Shown here: piece by piece, positions 1-10,655 of the stretch | Layout: each line of letters begins with the position of its first letter | Position numbering within the stretch: the stretch's first letter is position 1 | Origin: Triglochin maritima | Taxonomy: Eukaryota > Streptophyta > Magnoliopsida > Alismatales > Juncaginaceae | DNA: 64,000 nucleotides | Reading direction: 5' to 3' | Assembly (NCBI GenBank): GCA_963682175.1 | Contig: OY821771.1 | Coordinates: 39,638,201 to 39,702,200, forward strand | Notes under the pieces: model-generated | Seen by the model: only the letters and a program-made list of their open reading frames with translations | Told to the model about the DNA's origin: nothing | Databases searched by the model: none | Translations under genes and position numbers: made by a program

Positions 1-386
1 GTCGCTACAGTGTTTGAAGTGTTGTCTTTTTGGCCTTAATCCGTATTTTGATGATGTAATCAAACCTAATCTTAATAAGGACATGTAGATTAGCACATGT
101 AGTATAATAGTATACATGTTGTATTGTGCTAACATCTACAGGTGATCAAGACTCAAGAAAGAAGAAAAATCAAGTCAAGACATGTAATCAAGCTAGGATT
201 GAAGACATGTAATTTTACCTTTCTTTGAGAATTAGGAACTTATGTGAATTGAGCATAACTTAAGCTAATATGCATGCATTCACACACTAGGTTCCTTTTA
301 GGAGTCACACACAAAATATCATATAATTTGGACTCCATTAGATCACCTAAACACCTAAAACATTGGTCGCCAGTCTGCCTGAGTTC

Positions 387-878
387 GGTCGACCGTTCAC
401 CTTTCGGTCGACCGGTTATACACAATTTTTGTTATACCAGACCAATCCGTTCAACCGATCACACATCTATTTAACCGATTACCCAGACCTGTTCGGTCGA
501 CCAGTAAACCTTCGGTCGACCGTTTTGTTTTCTGTTTTTGGTAAAAATACGACTGTTTTATTTGTCGTATTATACAACGGTCGTATACACATTTTTCTCA
601 ATATACACCCCCATATACATTAGAACCGGTCGAACCATTTGCCTAGTTCGGTCGACCGTTCAAATAGGTAAAATCTACCTGCTATCGGTCGACACAAGTT
701 TGTCCAACCGATCAAGATTTCTATCTACCGAACCCAGTAGTTCGGTCGACCGGTACCTGCTCGGTCGACCGTTGACCTATAGAACTTAAGTGATTCGGTC
801 GACCAGTACCTATGTTCGGTCAACCGATCCATCAACAGACTCAAGGGTTCGGTCGACCGATACACCTTTCGGTCGACC
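387..878. repeat. Array of CGGTCGACCG palindromes arranged as doublets
   Basis: Exact or one-mismatch copies of GGTCGACC start at about 387, 406, 495, 514, 650, 744, 763, 797, 818, 851 and 871. They form five pairs spaced 19-21 bp, and the last three pairs recur every 53-54 bp. The array lies upstream of the LTR TATA box, so in the U3 regulatory part. Confidence 0.85.
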
Positions 879-975
879 GTTTCTGGACAAATTTCTGAAC
901 CCGATTTTCTGTTTTGTGTATCTTGCACAAAACCCAATCAAATCTTGTCCAAACGGCTAAAAATCTTTAGGAGCT

Positions 976-983
976 TATAAATA
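976..983 (+). promoter_or_regulatory. TATA box of the solo LTR
   Basis: TATAAATA followed by AGAGG in the middle of the LTR, about 100 bp downstream of the palindrome array. Position and the leader-like sequence downstream fit an LTR U3/R promoter. Confidence 0.65.
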
Positions 984-1580
984 GAGGTTCACACTTAGTT
1001 TTCCATAAGATTTCACAACTCCAAAGTGTCAAACTTATAGTGAGATTTTCCACAACCTCAAAGCTCCAAATTAGTCATCCAAAGCCTAATTTCCACATCC
1101 TTCATCAATCATCATACTAGCAATTGTTGTGCTCAATTAGAGAGTGAGTTCCACTCAGTCACCATTGTTGTAAAGTGAGCAAGGGTCTTGGTGAAAGCCC
1201 AAGACAAAGAAGCAAGGATTTCGGTGAAAGCCCGAAGTGATTCTCTCGGTTTGTGAGAGGTGGTGCCAAGCTCGGCGAGGGTTGTTCGCGAGCTTGAAGA
1301 CTTGTAAAAGGTGATGCTTCCGGCCCGGAACGGGGAGGCATAGTGAAGACGCAAGAGGAGCTCGAACGGGGATTCGAGAGGGGCTTGCAAGAGAGGACGT
1401 AGGCGCGGCCGAACCTCTGTAAATCCGGTGTCTTCTTGTATGGTTTGCATTGCTTTCCTACTTGTGTTTGATTTGTTTTTAATTTCCGCTGCAATTCTTT
1501 GATCAATCAACCAAGTAGTTAATTAGGGCTTAATCGTGATTAGTTTGTGGACTCATAGACCCACACGATCCTACATGAAG

Positions 1581-2404
1581 TTCATCCAAACACTTTGGGG
1601 CTTCCTAAAATTTGAGCTCTTCGTGCACATCCCGATGACACGTTTTGTATTGATGGGAGAAACTCAGTTGGTGAGCTTCTTTAATTTTCACAACGCCTAC
1701 AAAAATTAAGATCACCTTCTCCTACGAGGAAATTCCTCATTATTTTATATCATGTTTATATCTGATTAGAGAGCACTTTGAGGATTTCGTTTGACAAGAC
1801 ATTTGGAGATCCACCGAGTTTCTCGCAATTCAAACAACTACAACTTCTTCTAGTAAGAAACAACTTCTGAGACCAAAAATTTAACTGACTTTCTACAAGA
1901 ATCTAATACTAAGGAGCCACATCTAAACACACCCTTAGCGTCCGCAACAAAAACATCCGAACATCAGGAGAGCATGTATGTTCCCTTCCCTGCAGAAGTT
2001 TGAATAATTTGTTCCAATAATTAATTGTTGAAACCTCTCAGAAACACAATCATCACAAATTTGACGCAGATCTGATGATTATTAAACAATATAAACACTA
2101 GAAAGCAACATTTCCAACATAGGATTCCACCACTGCAAAAATCAAAATGGACACAAACACATGCACTTCCTCAGTTATCTCTTCTGCAAGTTTTTTTATT
2201 TAAAAAAAACTAATTGCTCTGAACAAAATTCTAACACTAACGGAAAGATTACCACTTACAACAGCAACACGATTCCAACCAGCCACCAACAAACCAAGAT
2301 TACATGTTAATAATGCAACAATGAATGTGAGCAGAACACAAACCCAACAAACCACACCTCAAAACCTATGAAAAACATATGCTTATTACTACTCATGTTA
2401 CATG
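1581..2404. other. Intergenic: 3' flank of the receptor-kinase gene
   Basis: AT-rich sequence between the solo LTR and the end of the kinase gene. It probably holds the 3' UTR of the minus-strand gene near its right end. No conserved coding segment, RNA gene or repeat was recognised. Confidence 0.5.
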
Positions 2405-5400
2405 TCAATAAGGTAGTATGGAAGTAGAAGGGGCAGAAGAAGACGAAGGAATCCTGTCTAGAACTTGAACTACTTCTCTCATGGTTGGTCTTTTCTGTGG
2501 TGCAACAGAGGCACAGCTAAATCCCAACCTCATGCAAGTGATCACAGCCTCCTCTCTTCCCAACGTCTCGCCTCTCACCACTCCGTCAGCCAATCGGAGC
2601 AGTCGGTTTCGCTCCTCAGGTGCAAATGCAATGGCGGTCCATTCGCCAAGTTCTGCCTCCTCGAAAACGCGGCCTGTGAGTAATTCGAGTAGAAGAACCC
2701 CAAAGGAGTAGACGTCCCACTTTGTATTGGGCTTTAGATTCTTGAAGCTCTCTGGCGCGAAGAAGGGTGTCGACGATGTGCCACCATAAGGGCTAGTGCT
2801 CGTTGGATACGCCTCCTGTAAGAAACAATGAAAATTGTTAGAAATGTACTCCTACATTGCTTTTGTACATAAAAGTTTTGTAACTTAAGAAAGTCAAGCT
2901 TATGGCTTTTTTTTAAGGATGACAATGGACCAATCAAATTTTTACATGGTTGTTAAATGCGGTTGATATAAGGTATTAAAAATATATACCTAACTAAATG
3001 GTAAAACACCAAGAAAAACTTTCAAAGCACAATGATGTTCTAGCACTTCAATTAACAAGTAGTGTGAAACTGTGAACCATAAATGCGTCAGTTTTTGTGT
3101 AAGCAGGTCGCGGTCGTGTAAACATCTAAAAGTTTTGTATCGTGTTTGTCTTAGTACAAATGATTAATTCATTCTTACATAGACAAACAATCAAATGGAG
3201 GTTCTACATGATTGTAACATTGTCATATTTTAAGAAAGTAGTTGATGGTAATGTCTTCTTACCTGTAGGCTGCCCTGGGAAAACGTGGACCTTTTGCTGC
3301 CAAAATGTCGGAACGATCCGCCGGGCCTAGCGCTCATGTCTCCAGAGGTGGTGAGGCGGTCGAGGCCAAAATCACCAATGAGAGGTTCCATGTCTGCCAA
3401 GAGAAGGACATTGCTCGGCTTCAAATGCCCATGCAAAGCCTTCTTGTCATGGAGATAAGCCAACCCTCTTGCCACGCCTTTTGTGATTCTAATCCGAGCA
3501 TCCCACGGCAAGTAGTACGGCGACGACCCGACTTTCTCTGCATGAAAACAATTGTGAAATTTGGTTGGCGCATTACCTCGTAAATATCTAGGTTAAAGAT
3601 AGTAAACACGACTACCTATGTTTAGATTTAGATTTGAAAATATACAACTGAAACTATATTTTTCAAAAGATTCAAGCTTTCGCTTTGATAAGCAAACTAA
3701 TCCCTGGTGTCTATTAAAGATGAATTGTGATATAGTAATTGAAATGTTTTGTCTCTCAAATTATGCTTAGTACTTACTATAAGTTATGTTGGCTAGACTG
3801 CCGTTAGCCGCAAAGTCATGGATGAGAAGCTTCTCGTCGCTGCCCCAATAAAAGCCACGAAGGCGGAGCAAATTGGGGTGCCGGAGCTTTGCAATGCTGC
3901 GAACCTGCGTCTCGAAATCCTTAATCTTCTCTGCAGCACCACCTTCTCCGATCCGCCTCACCGCGAAAGCCGTCCCATCGGCCAGCACCGCCTTGTACAC
4001 AATGCTTGACCCTGTGGCGCCCAAAATGTAGGCCGAAGCCTTCAGCAGCGTCTCCAATTCCAATTCCGTCTCTCCGTCTACCGCCACCAGAACTCCCGTC
4101 TTCTGCTCCGGCGGGTTTGGGCCCCGCCTCTCCCCTTCCCGGTCGGAATCCGACCCGGTTGATTCCGACGTGTACTCGCTCTCCGACTTCTCTCCCCTTT
4201 CTTTCCCAATACAAGGAAGAGAAATAGCGTTACGTTTCTTTTTCTCCGGAGAGGGATGTTGCTTTTGGAAGCTTCCGGCAATTCCTCCGGCGAAGCTCCG
4301 GGAGGGTTTCAGAATCAACCCATCGTTATCTTTAGCCTCTCTTTTCTTCTTCTTCACGTGGTAGATGTACATGAAGAGGAAGAGCAAGATCCCTATTCCG
4401 GCGAGATCGCCGACGACGATGCCGGCAATGGCTGCCGGGCGCAGTCCGCTATCCGTTTCCACCCTCCTCACTGTCCCCTGCTGCCGGCGGTGCTCGCCGG
4501 CAACACTCTTCGGCATAGCGGCGAACGCCGGAGGCGAATCCCCGGTCGACGGAGGATCGGAGAGCGTTGAAGGGATGGAACACAAACTCCTCAACGGCTT
4601 CCCACACAACCCCGGGTTCCCGGTGAACGCCGCCGGCGTCTGTACCGAAAAAAAAGCGGAAGACACCGGAATTGGTCCGGTCAAGTTATTATAAGACAAG
4701 TCGACAGTCGCATTGTTCGGCAAATTACTGCCAAAGCTCGCTGGAATGTCGCCGGAGATACGGTTATTCGACAGGTTCAAATACCTCAACCCGTCCCCTC
4801 CGACGCCATTCTCCGGCAAACTCCCGTTGAAAACGTTGGAGCTTAAGTCGACCCAGTCGGCCTTCTGGAACCTTCCGGGAACGTCCCCGAACAGGAAGTT
4901 ATTACTCAGACCCACAACGGTGAGGTTGGGTAACGAACTAACGTTCTCCGGTACCTTCCCGACGAGAGTGTTACCGGACAAGTTGAGAAGTTGCAAGTCC
5001 CTTAACCCGCCGATGAGTTGTGGAATCTCGCCGGAGATTCGGTTACCGGAAAGAGATAGAACCTGTAGCTCCCTGGCGTCGAAGAGAGACGTAGGAATGG
5101 AGCCGTTAAAAAAGTTATCGGAGAGGTCGAGGTGGCGGAGGTGGTCGAGGAGGCCAAGATCAGGAGAGATGGGCCCCAGCAAGCCGGCGTTAGGTAGGAT
5201 TAAACTTATAACGCGAGAGTCGCCACCGGCGGAGGTGGTTACAGAAGTGCAGGAGACGCCGTTCCAGGAACACGGGTTGGCGTCGTTATAGTTCCAGCCT
5301 GATAAAACGCTAAGCGGATCGCTGAGAACGGAATACTTGAACGACAGTAGAAGTATTCCGTCCATGTTGAGACCCGAAACGATGGACACGCAAAAGAAAA

Positions 5401-5434
5401 GGACGAGAGTGGCGGCGGACGTGGGGACGGTCAT
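2405..5434 (-). CDS. LRR receptor-like kinase, probable pseudokinase (LRR-III-type, At4g34220/At2g15300-like)
   Basis: Plasma-membrane receptor-like protein of 780 aa. Exons on the minus strand are 5434-3778, 3537-3263 and 2815-2405, all with GT-AG introns and matching phases. Order of parts: signal peptide (about 1-21), LRR N-terminal cap with paired cysteines (about 55-62), about six LRRs (75-265), a C-terminal cysteine pair, transmembrane helix (about 334-359) followed by KKKK, an acidic Ser/Glu-rich juxtamembrane stretch (about 415-440), and a kinase-like domain from about 469. Key catalytic positions have changed: the VAIK lysine is Arg (AVRR, 491-494) and the HRD motif is HGH (588-590), so the catalytic Asp is replaced. 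The DFG motif is kept (608-610). Related plant proteins of this subfamily are annotated as inactive kinases, so a scaffold or co-receptor role is likely. The specific ligand or pathway cannot be read from the sequence. Confidence 0.93.
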
Positions 5435-7659
5435 GGTTGGCGGTGTGGCATTATGCTTCTAATCTGCGGCTTCACTTGACTTAACTTAAGGGTGAAGTTG
5501 GGATTGGAGTTGCTCAACGAACCGGGGAAAAGTGAAGGGGGGGATTGGATTAAACAATGGGAATTGGGAAGAGTGGGATCGATCTATCTATCTATAATCT
5601 ATCTATCTATCTATAATCTATCTATGAGCATGTGAGCGTGGTGTGTCATGTGTGTGTGGTTTTGGTGTTGGTGTTGGAGATTTGGTTTGCTTGCACACAT
5701 GCAGAGCCACCACAGGGACTCGACTGGTTATTTGTTTAGGAATAAGGAAGGATGATATGCTGTTTGTTACAGACAGACAGACAGCTCACCGGTGGTTTGG
5801 TGGTGTTGTAATAAATTGAGGATTCTTGGAGAGAGAGAGAGAGAGATGAAGTTAATGGTTGTGGATGAGCGTGGACTGTACTTGACTGCTGGGTGACCAC
5901 GTTGATTTAATAAGATATTTCACTTACGCTTACCACCGTCAATTTCCAACGAGACAAAACACATACAATAAGACGATTTAGATATAATTATGCGTAATTT
6001 TTTTTACACAATTATACGACATGTATTAACGTGAATAATATCTTTTGTTAGGTAATCAAGTATTTTTACTTGACGACGGTCAATTAAGATGTTATTTTAA
6101 AAATATTAATTTAACATTTCAGTTAGAAATTTACAATCTAGATATAATAAATATTCTTGAAATTGTACTAAACATGATATCACGAAACCTTACAATATTA
6201 TAAAGTTGTCTAACACGATAGTATACAAATACGACACGATTGTTGACAATACTATAGAGTTGTCTAATTCTACCCTCACCCACTTCAATTCTTCGCCCTA
6301 TTTTCTATTTTTTTAAAAACATTACAAGTTTTTGTTTAGTTAAATCCGTATTTATTTTGGTTGATACAAAACTAGAGATTCATAATTTTTGTTGCTAGAA
6401 TTTCAAATATCTTTTATCTAACCGAGCGAATAACTAACTACACATAAGTCTTAAGTGGAGAGAAATAAAATCTTCGCTTTCCTCATGTTAGTGGGATTAA
6501 GACCTACAACAATTGTTTATAATAAACTTAAAGTTGAGTACTAAGCTATCTCAACTTTTGCATGCATTTAGCTTGGATGCACTTTGTTGATCCTTCGGAA
6601 GTGATGATTTAACTAAGTTTATTCAATTAGTTGATAGAGTTCAATTCCTGAAAGGAATATATAATTTATCCTAAATCTTCTTTCTTCAAATAATTTAACA
6701 ACTTTATCGTACCATTTACACCTCAAATGAGGCTTCTTCCACGAAAGTTAATGTGTTTTCAAGTGGAATTGGCAGGATTTAACATGAAGCACATAGACGA
6801 GATGTAATTAAGAAAATGGTTGACAGTTCACAATGACCCACGACATGCTCTTCCATTCTTTATGACCTTGGCAGTGAGAGTAAATGAGAAGCTGAAGTTA
6901 CATCACAAACACTAAAAAGAATGGTAAGTTTTAAAAGAATAGTTTTCATCTTGGACGAAAAGAAAAGAAAAGAAACTAAACTGGAATTTTTGGATGACAT
7001 GATGTTTGTTTTCAATGAGACAGACAGGTGGATTTTGCTTTGAAGACCTTATCATGGAGTTGGGAGAGACCGGAGTGGGGGTTGTTGGATTTGGTGAGGA
7101 GGGCGTCCATTGCCAACAGTGCTATGGTTGACATTGTGGTTCATGTTAGGATAGGTTTTGTTTTTTAATTTTGAAAATTTGTTTTCAGATGAGGTGTGCA
7201 ATGATTTGAGGAAATCCAACTGCTGTGGTGTGGATCCAGAATATTTTATGATATGAGTTAAAGACTTCAGCTAGAGACTTGAGTTGGTTTGAGTTGTTGA
7301 CGAGAATATATAGATTAATTGGTGTTGGATTGGTTAATGGGAATCATTATGGTAGTCAGATTTTGTTGTGACTTGTGAGAATATACCAACACTTGATGTA
7401 ATTATATGGCTATTGCTCTTAAAAGTGAAAGGGTTCAGCAGGTTTAAGGGAAGGGTGTCAAAGAATATTTTATTACTTTTTGAGTTTTTTTTTTGTAATA
7501 TGAGATGAGATCTGAAGTAATTCAAGACATGATTTGGCAATCAATGAAACTTTTAAGCACATGGTTACTTTAATAATGGTTATTAACTTGACATGAAAAA
7601 TAACAAGCAGTTAAATACCAAAATCAATGCTTGGAGCAATAAGTTACGAGGAAGGTTTG
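5435..7659. other. Intergenic: upstream region of the receptor-kinase gene
   Basis: AT-rich, with no recognised gene. The part next to the start codon should hold the promoter and 5' UTR of the minus-strand kinase. It contains a TCTA microsatellite, ACAG repeats near 5770 and a GA run near 5832. The rest shows no transposon termini that I could recognise. Confidence 0.5.
5583..5625. repeat. (TCTA)n microsatellite
   Basis: Interrupted tetranucleotide repeat about 150 bp upstream of the receptor-kinase start codon, probably in its 5' UTR or core promoter. Confidence 0.9.
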
Positions 7660-7876
7660 ACTGTTTAATTTTGGGAACTACTAAACGTCGCCCCAAAACT
7701 ACTTAAATCGCCCCTTCAAATTACCAAATTGCCCTTAACAATATATTTAATACTCATATCGTCCCGTGTCTTTAAACAAGTTTTTTGACTCAGTTTTACT
7801 AACATTCCTAGTACCAACACCACGAAAATGTCTGGCGAAACACCTAGATCAGGCGAAGTAATGGAGACGGATTTTT

Positions 7877-8040
7877 TTTCTGACTCGGGCGTCTGGCTAA
7901 GACGCCTCCATCATGGTTCAGGCGTCTTATCCAGACGCCTCCACGATGGTCCAGACGTCTTAGCCAGACGCCTATACCATGGTCTAAGCGTCTCGCAAAG
8001 ACGCATCAACCATGGTGGAGGCGTCTTAGCCAGACGTCCC
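7877..8040. repeat. Hairpin array 1 (GGCGTCT...AGACGCC units)
   Basis: About five imperfect units of roughly 30 bp. Each has arms of the type GGCGTCT and AGACGCC around a 6-base loop, and units are joined by spacers of the type TCCAYSATGG. The reading frame across it (from 7828) is produced by the repeat and is not a conserved protein. Confidence 0.8.
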
Positions 8041-8165
8041 GTTTTTTTAAATTTTTGTCTAATTAAAATTATACGGTGTGTTATCTCAAATTATTTGACG
8101 TTTCTTTGCAAGTTTTCGGTGGTAACCGGTCGGATTACAATGAGTTTTTTTGCAAGTGATGAAGA

Positions 8166-8391
8166 TTCAAAAAAATTCCAGATCCAACATTTTTTAAGTT
8201 CCAAAATCCCCCGGTGGTAAAACATCCTGACTTACAAATACCACCTCGACAGGTCGTTCGGGGGTCTCGCTCATCGGTGAGCGAGCGACATTCCACATCG
8301 CCGGTGAGGTGGCGGGGGTGGCAAGGGGGCAGCGCCCCCTGGAAATTTTTTGGATTTTGAAATTGTTGGATCTGGAAATTTTTGAATTTTC
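8166..8391. repeat. Inverted repeat of about 50-bp arms inside the MULE
   Basis: The arm at 8166-8216 (with CCAGATCCAACA) pairs with the reverse complement of 8337-8391. The loop (8217-8336) contains a GC-rich stretch with its own short palindromes and is related to 23327-23425. Confidence 0.65.
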
Positions 8392-8510
8392 GGTGTACCG
8401 AAGGGGTATCGGTCATCCGAATATAGTAATTATTAACTTATTAATTAATTAATTTAACAATTATCTAAATTTATAATCAATTATCTTTTATAAAAATAAT
8501 AAAAAATTAC

Positions 8511-8735
8511 GGGCGTCCGACGGAGCCGCCCCCACTTAGGAGGGGGCGTCTGGCTAAGACGCCTCCCCAATGGGGGAGGCGTCTTACACAGACGCTTGTC
8601 CCAAGGGCGGAGCGTCTGGGTAAAACGCCTCCCCGATGGGTAAGGCGTCTGGGTAAAACGCCTCCCCCATGGGGAGGCGTCTTAGCCAGACGCCCCCTCC
8701 TACGTGGGGGCGGTTCCGTCAGACGCCCGTAATTT
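8511..8735. repeat. Hairpin array 2, nested palindrome of GACGCC units
   Basis: Outer arms GGGCGTCCGACGG (8511) and its counterpart ending CAGACGCCCG enclose several smaller hairpins of the same GGCGTCT/AGACGCC type as array 1. The whole block is nearly self-complementary. Confidence 0.8.
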
Positions 8736-9010
8736 TTTATTATTTTTTATTATTTTTTTATTAAAAAGATGTTAGATATTTTACCAGATTCGAGTACACT
8801 GGGGCGTTCGTTGGTTCATTACTGACCTCCAAAACATTATTTTTTATGATTATAAGAGGAATATGAAGAGAGATGTGTGATAGGAGGGTAAAATGTCGCG
8901 TTATAGCAGTAGAAATGAGAGAAGGACAAAATGGTAATTTCAATGGGCGATTTAAGTAATTTTGGGGCGATGTTTAGCAATTCAGTTAATTTTTTGTTAA
9001 TTTTCATAAA

Positions 9011-10140
9011 CATCTGATAAATCTGTAGTTTTATAATAGTCAAAATTATATATTAACACCAAACAATAATATTTTGTACGTCAATTTAGATAGAGTGAAG
9101 TTGACAATTCTTATAAATAAAAAGTCTCATATTTGCCGAGTGGTTAAGGGATCATCAGCCAAATCAAATCAGTGTTTGGGCATCTGCCTTTCCCTCCTTG
9201 ACCATTTCGTAGGAAACAGCCAAATGTAGTTGTTGGAAGGGGGGAAATCTCACATAAAATTCTGCTGCAAAGCAGCTCCTATTTCCAAAACAATTGTGTT
9301 CATGTAGGTTTTTTGGAAAGGAAAGTCAAGGGAGGGAGTTTCTAGGTGGATTTTGTGCAGACTTAATGAGAATGCTAGTAAATTGAATTCATAGTCAATC
9401 TCCAAAAAAAACAAAATTAAGGTCTGTAACTCCGTATGAGTCCCCTTCTTCAGTCTGGGATTGTTGGAAGTATATAATTAAACGAGTTTCGTGTCTTGCC
9501 TGTTAGGCTAACATTTGTGTATCCTGGTTGAGTTTTACACTGGATTTAAAAGCAACTCTCATTCTCCTAAGTATCTATAAAAAAGAGTAAGCGATTATAA
9601 TTTATTTGCTTTTCTCTTTAAATAAAATGGGTGTTAAAGTTGGATGACAACTTTTTTATTCATTTTCGTAACATGTATATATAATATTTATTTAATGTTT
9701 ATTCTCCAGTGTGCATCTAAAAGAGTAACATATTATTATCTTATTTTATTTTTGCTTCGTTCTATTCCTCATATCAGTAATTATCATCTCCCGGGGTGTA
9801 TACTGGTTGCCTGGGTGGTTTGTGTTATGATTCATAACACACAAACTTAGATTTGATGTCCAATTGTGACAACTATATGATGTGGGTCATCTCCAGTCTA
9901 TAACTACAAGTCTGCAACACATCTGTCTCAAAAGGCAAATGAGGTATTGAGGTGGACAATAAGGAATTTTGAGTCATAAAATAACTTTTAACATGTTTGA
10001 GCATCATAGAAAACATGTTAACAACAAAAATTGCTTGAATGGATAGTAGAAACTAGAAAAGCATTTTTCATAGAAAATACTATGCTCGCAAATCCTGAAC
10101 TCTTTTTTTCAGACACCATCTTCCTGCAAAGTTTTAACTT
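9011..10140. other. Intergenic, no feature recognised
   Basis: AT-rich sequence without a conserved reading frame. A tRNA-like A-box motif near 9135 is discussed among rejected items. Confidence 0.4.
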
Positions 10141-10143
10141 TGA

Positions 10144-10652
10144 GGCCATCCCTTAACGCTGAAAATCTGAGGTCGTGATGAGGTCGGTCGAAGATGACCG
10201 TAATTTTTTTTTCTGTTAACCGTGATTTTTCACGGTCGAAGATGCCTGGGTCATTGACCTGGGCGTTTCAACGCCCGGGTCGACGCCCGGGTTGAATTTT
10301 ATTTTATTTTTTTATTATTTTTTGTTTTGATTTTTGTTTTGATTTTTTTAATTTTTTTGTTTGAGTTTTTTTATAAATTTTGTTTTTGAAAATTCGTTTT
10401 ATAATTGTTTTGATTTTTTAGAAATTTTTTATTTTTTTTTTTAAAATTTTACCAAGATGGACCCCGAAATGATGTGGAGGAGAGAGGTAGGTTGTTGTGG
10501 GTTGTGTTGGGTTGTGGTTAAGAGATGAATAGTGTAGGAAAGAGAAAAAAGTGGGTTGAGGAAAGAGAAAGCTGATGTGGAAGAGAGAGAAAGCTGATTT
10601 TGAAGAGAGAGAGCTGATGACCGGGTCGTCCAGGTCATGGTTAGTGATGGCC
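10144..10652. mobile_element. Harbinger-like MITE, 509 bp
   Basis: The left end GGCCATCCCTTAACG matches the inverted right end GGCCATCACTAACC, and both are flanked by TGA (10141-10143 and 10653-10655). Next to the left end are CCCGGGCG-type palindromes; next to the right end are degenerate GCTGATGTGGAAGAGAGA repeats. Both resemble the subterminal parts of the Harbinger elements at 30680 and 60469. It has no coding capacity. TGA is not the usual TTA/TAA target. Confidence 0.65.
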
Positions 10653-10655
10653 TGA

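Larger units (their letters stand above)
20..1575 (+). mobile_element. Solo LTR of an LTR retrotransposon (copia, SIRE/Maximus-like by appearance)
   Basis: The segment begins TGTTGTC and ends CCTACA, and is flanked by the identical 5-bp direct repeat TGAAG (15-19 and 1576-1580), which is the signature of a complete LTR insertion. A TATA box lies at 976-983 with an untranslated leader downstream and no long reading frame anywhere. No primer-binding site follows and no internal retrotransposon domains are adjacent, so this is a solo LTR left by LTR-LTR recombination. The TTTTGATGATG motif near the start and the GTGAAAGCCC-type leader resemble SIRE/Maximus copia LTRs; that lineage call is inference. 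The promoter half carries an array of GGTCGACC palindromes. Confidence 0.78.
7660..9010. mobile_element. Non-autonomous Mutator-like (MULE) element with long terminal inverted repeats
   Basis: The left end (from about 7678, CTAAACGTCGCCCC...) and the reverse complement of the right end (to about 8984) match over about 55 bp, including CTACTTAAATCGCCC-like and AAATTACCA-like blocks. The same terminus recurs at 63005-63065, where an ATG lies at nearly the same distance from the end (7828 here, 63156 there). The element is therefore probably a deletion derivative that kept a relic first exon (MSGETPRSGE...) and lost the rest. The interior is almost all inverted repeats. The exact outer ends and the target duplication are uncertain, so the Mutator assignment rests on terminus length and the family relationship. 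Confidence 0.65.

Noticed and set aside
4713..5291. 192-codon plus-strand frame opposite the receptor-kinase LRRs
   Set aside because: It is the antisense shadow of the LRR exon; its composition follows the LRR repeat and it has no domain of its own.
7828..8220. 130-codon frame MSGETPRSGE... in the MULE
   Set aside because: Only the first few residues look like a relic exon; the rest is translation of the hairpin array.
9130..9150. GCCGAGTGGTTAAGG, like the 5' part of a tRNA-Leu/Ser
   Set aside because: No anticodon stem, no GGTTCGAATCC-type T-loop and no acceptor pairing within the next 90 bases. At most a tRNA or SINE fragment.
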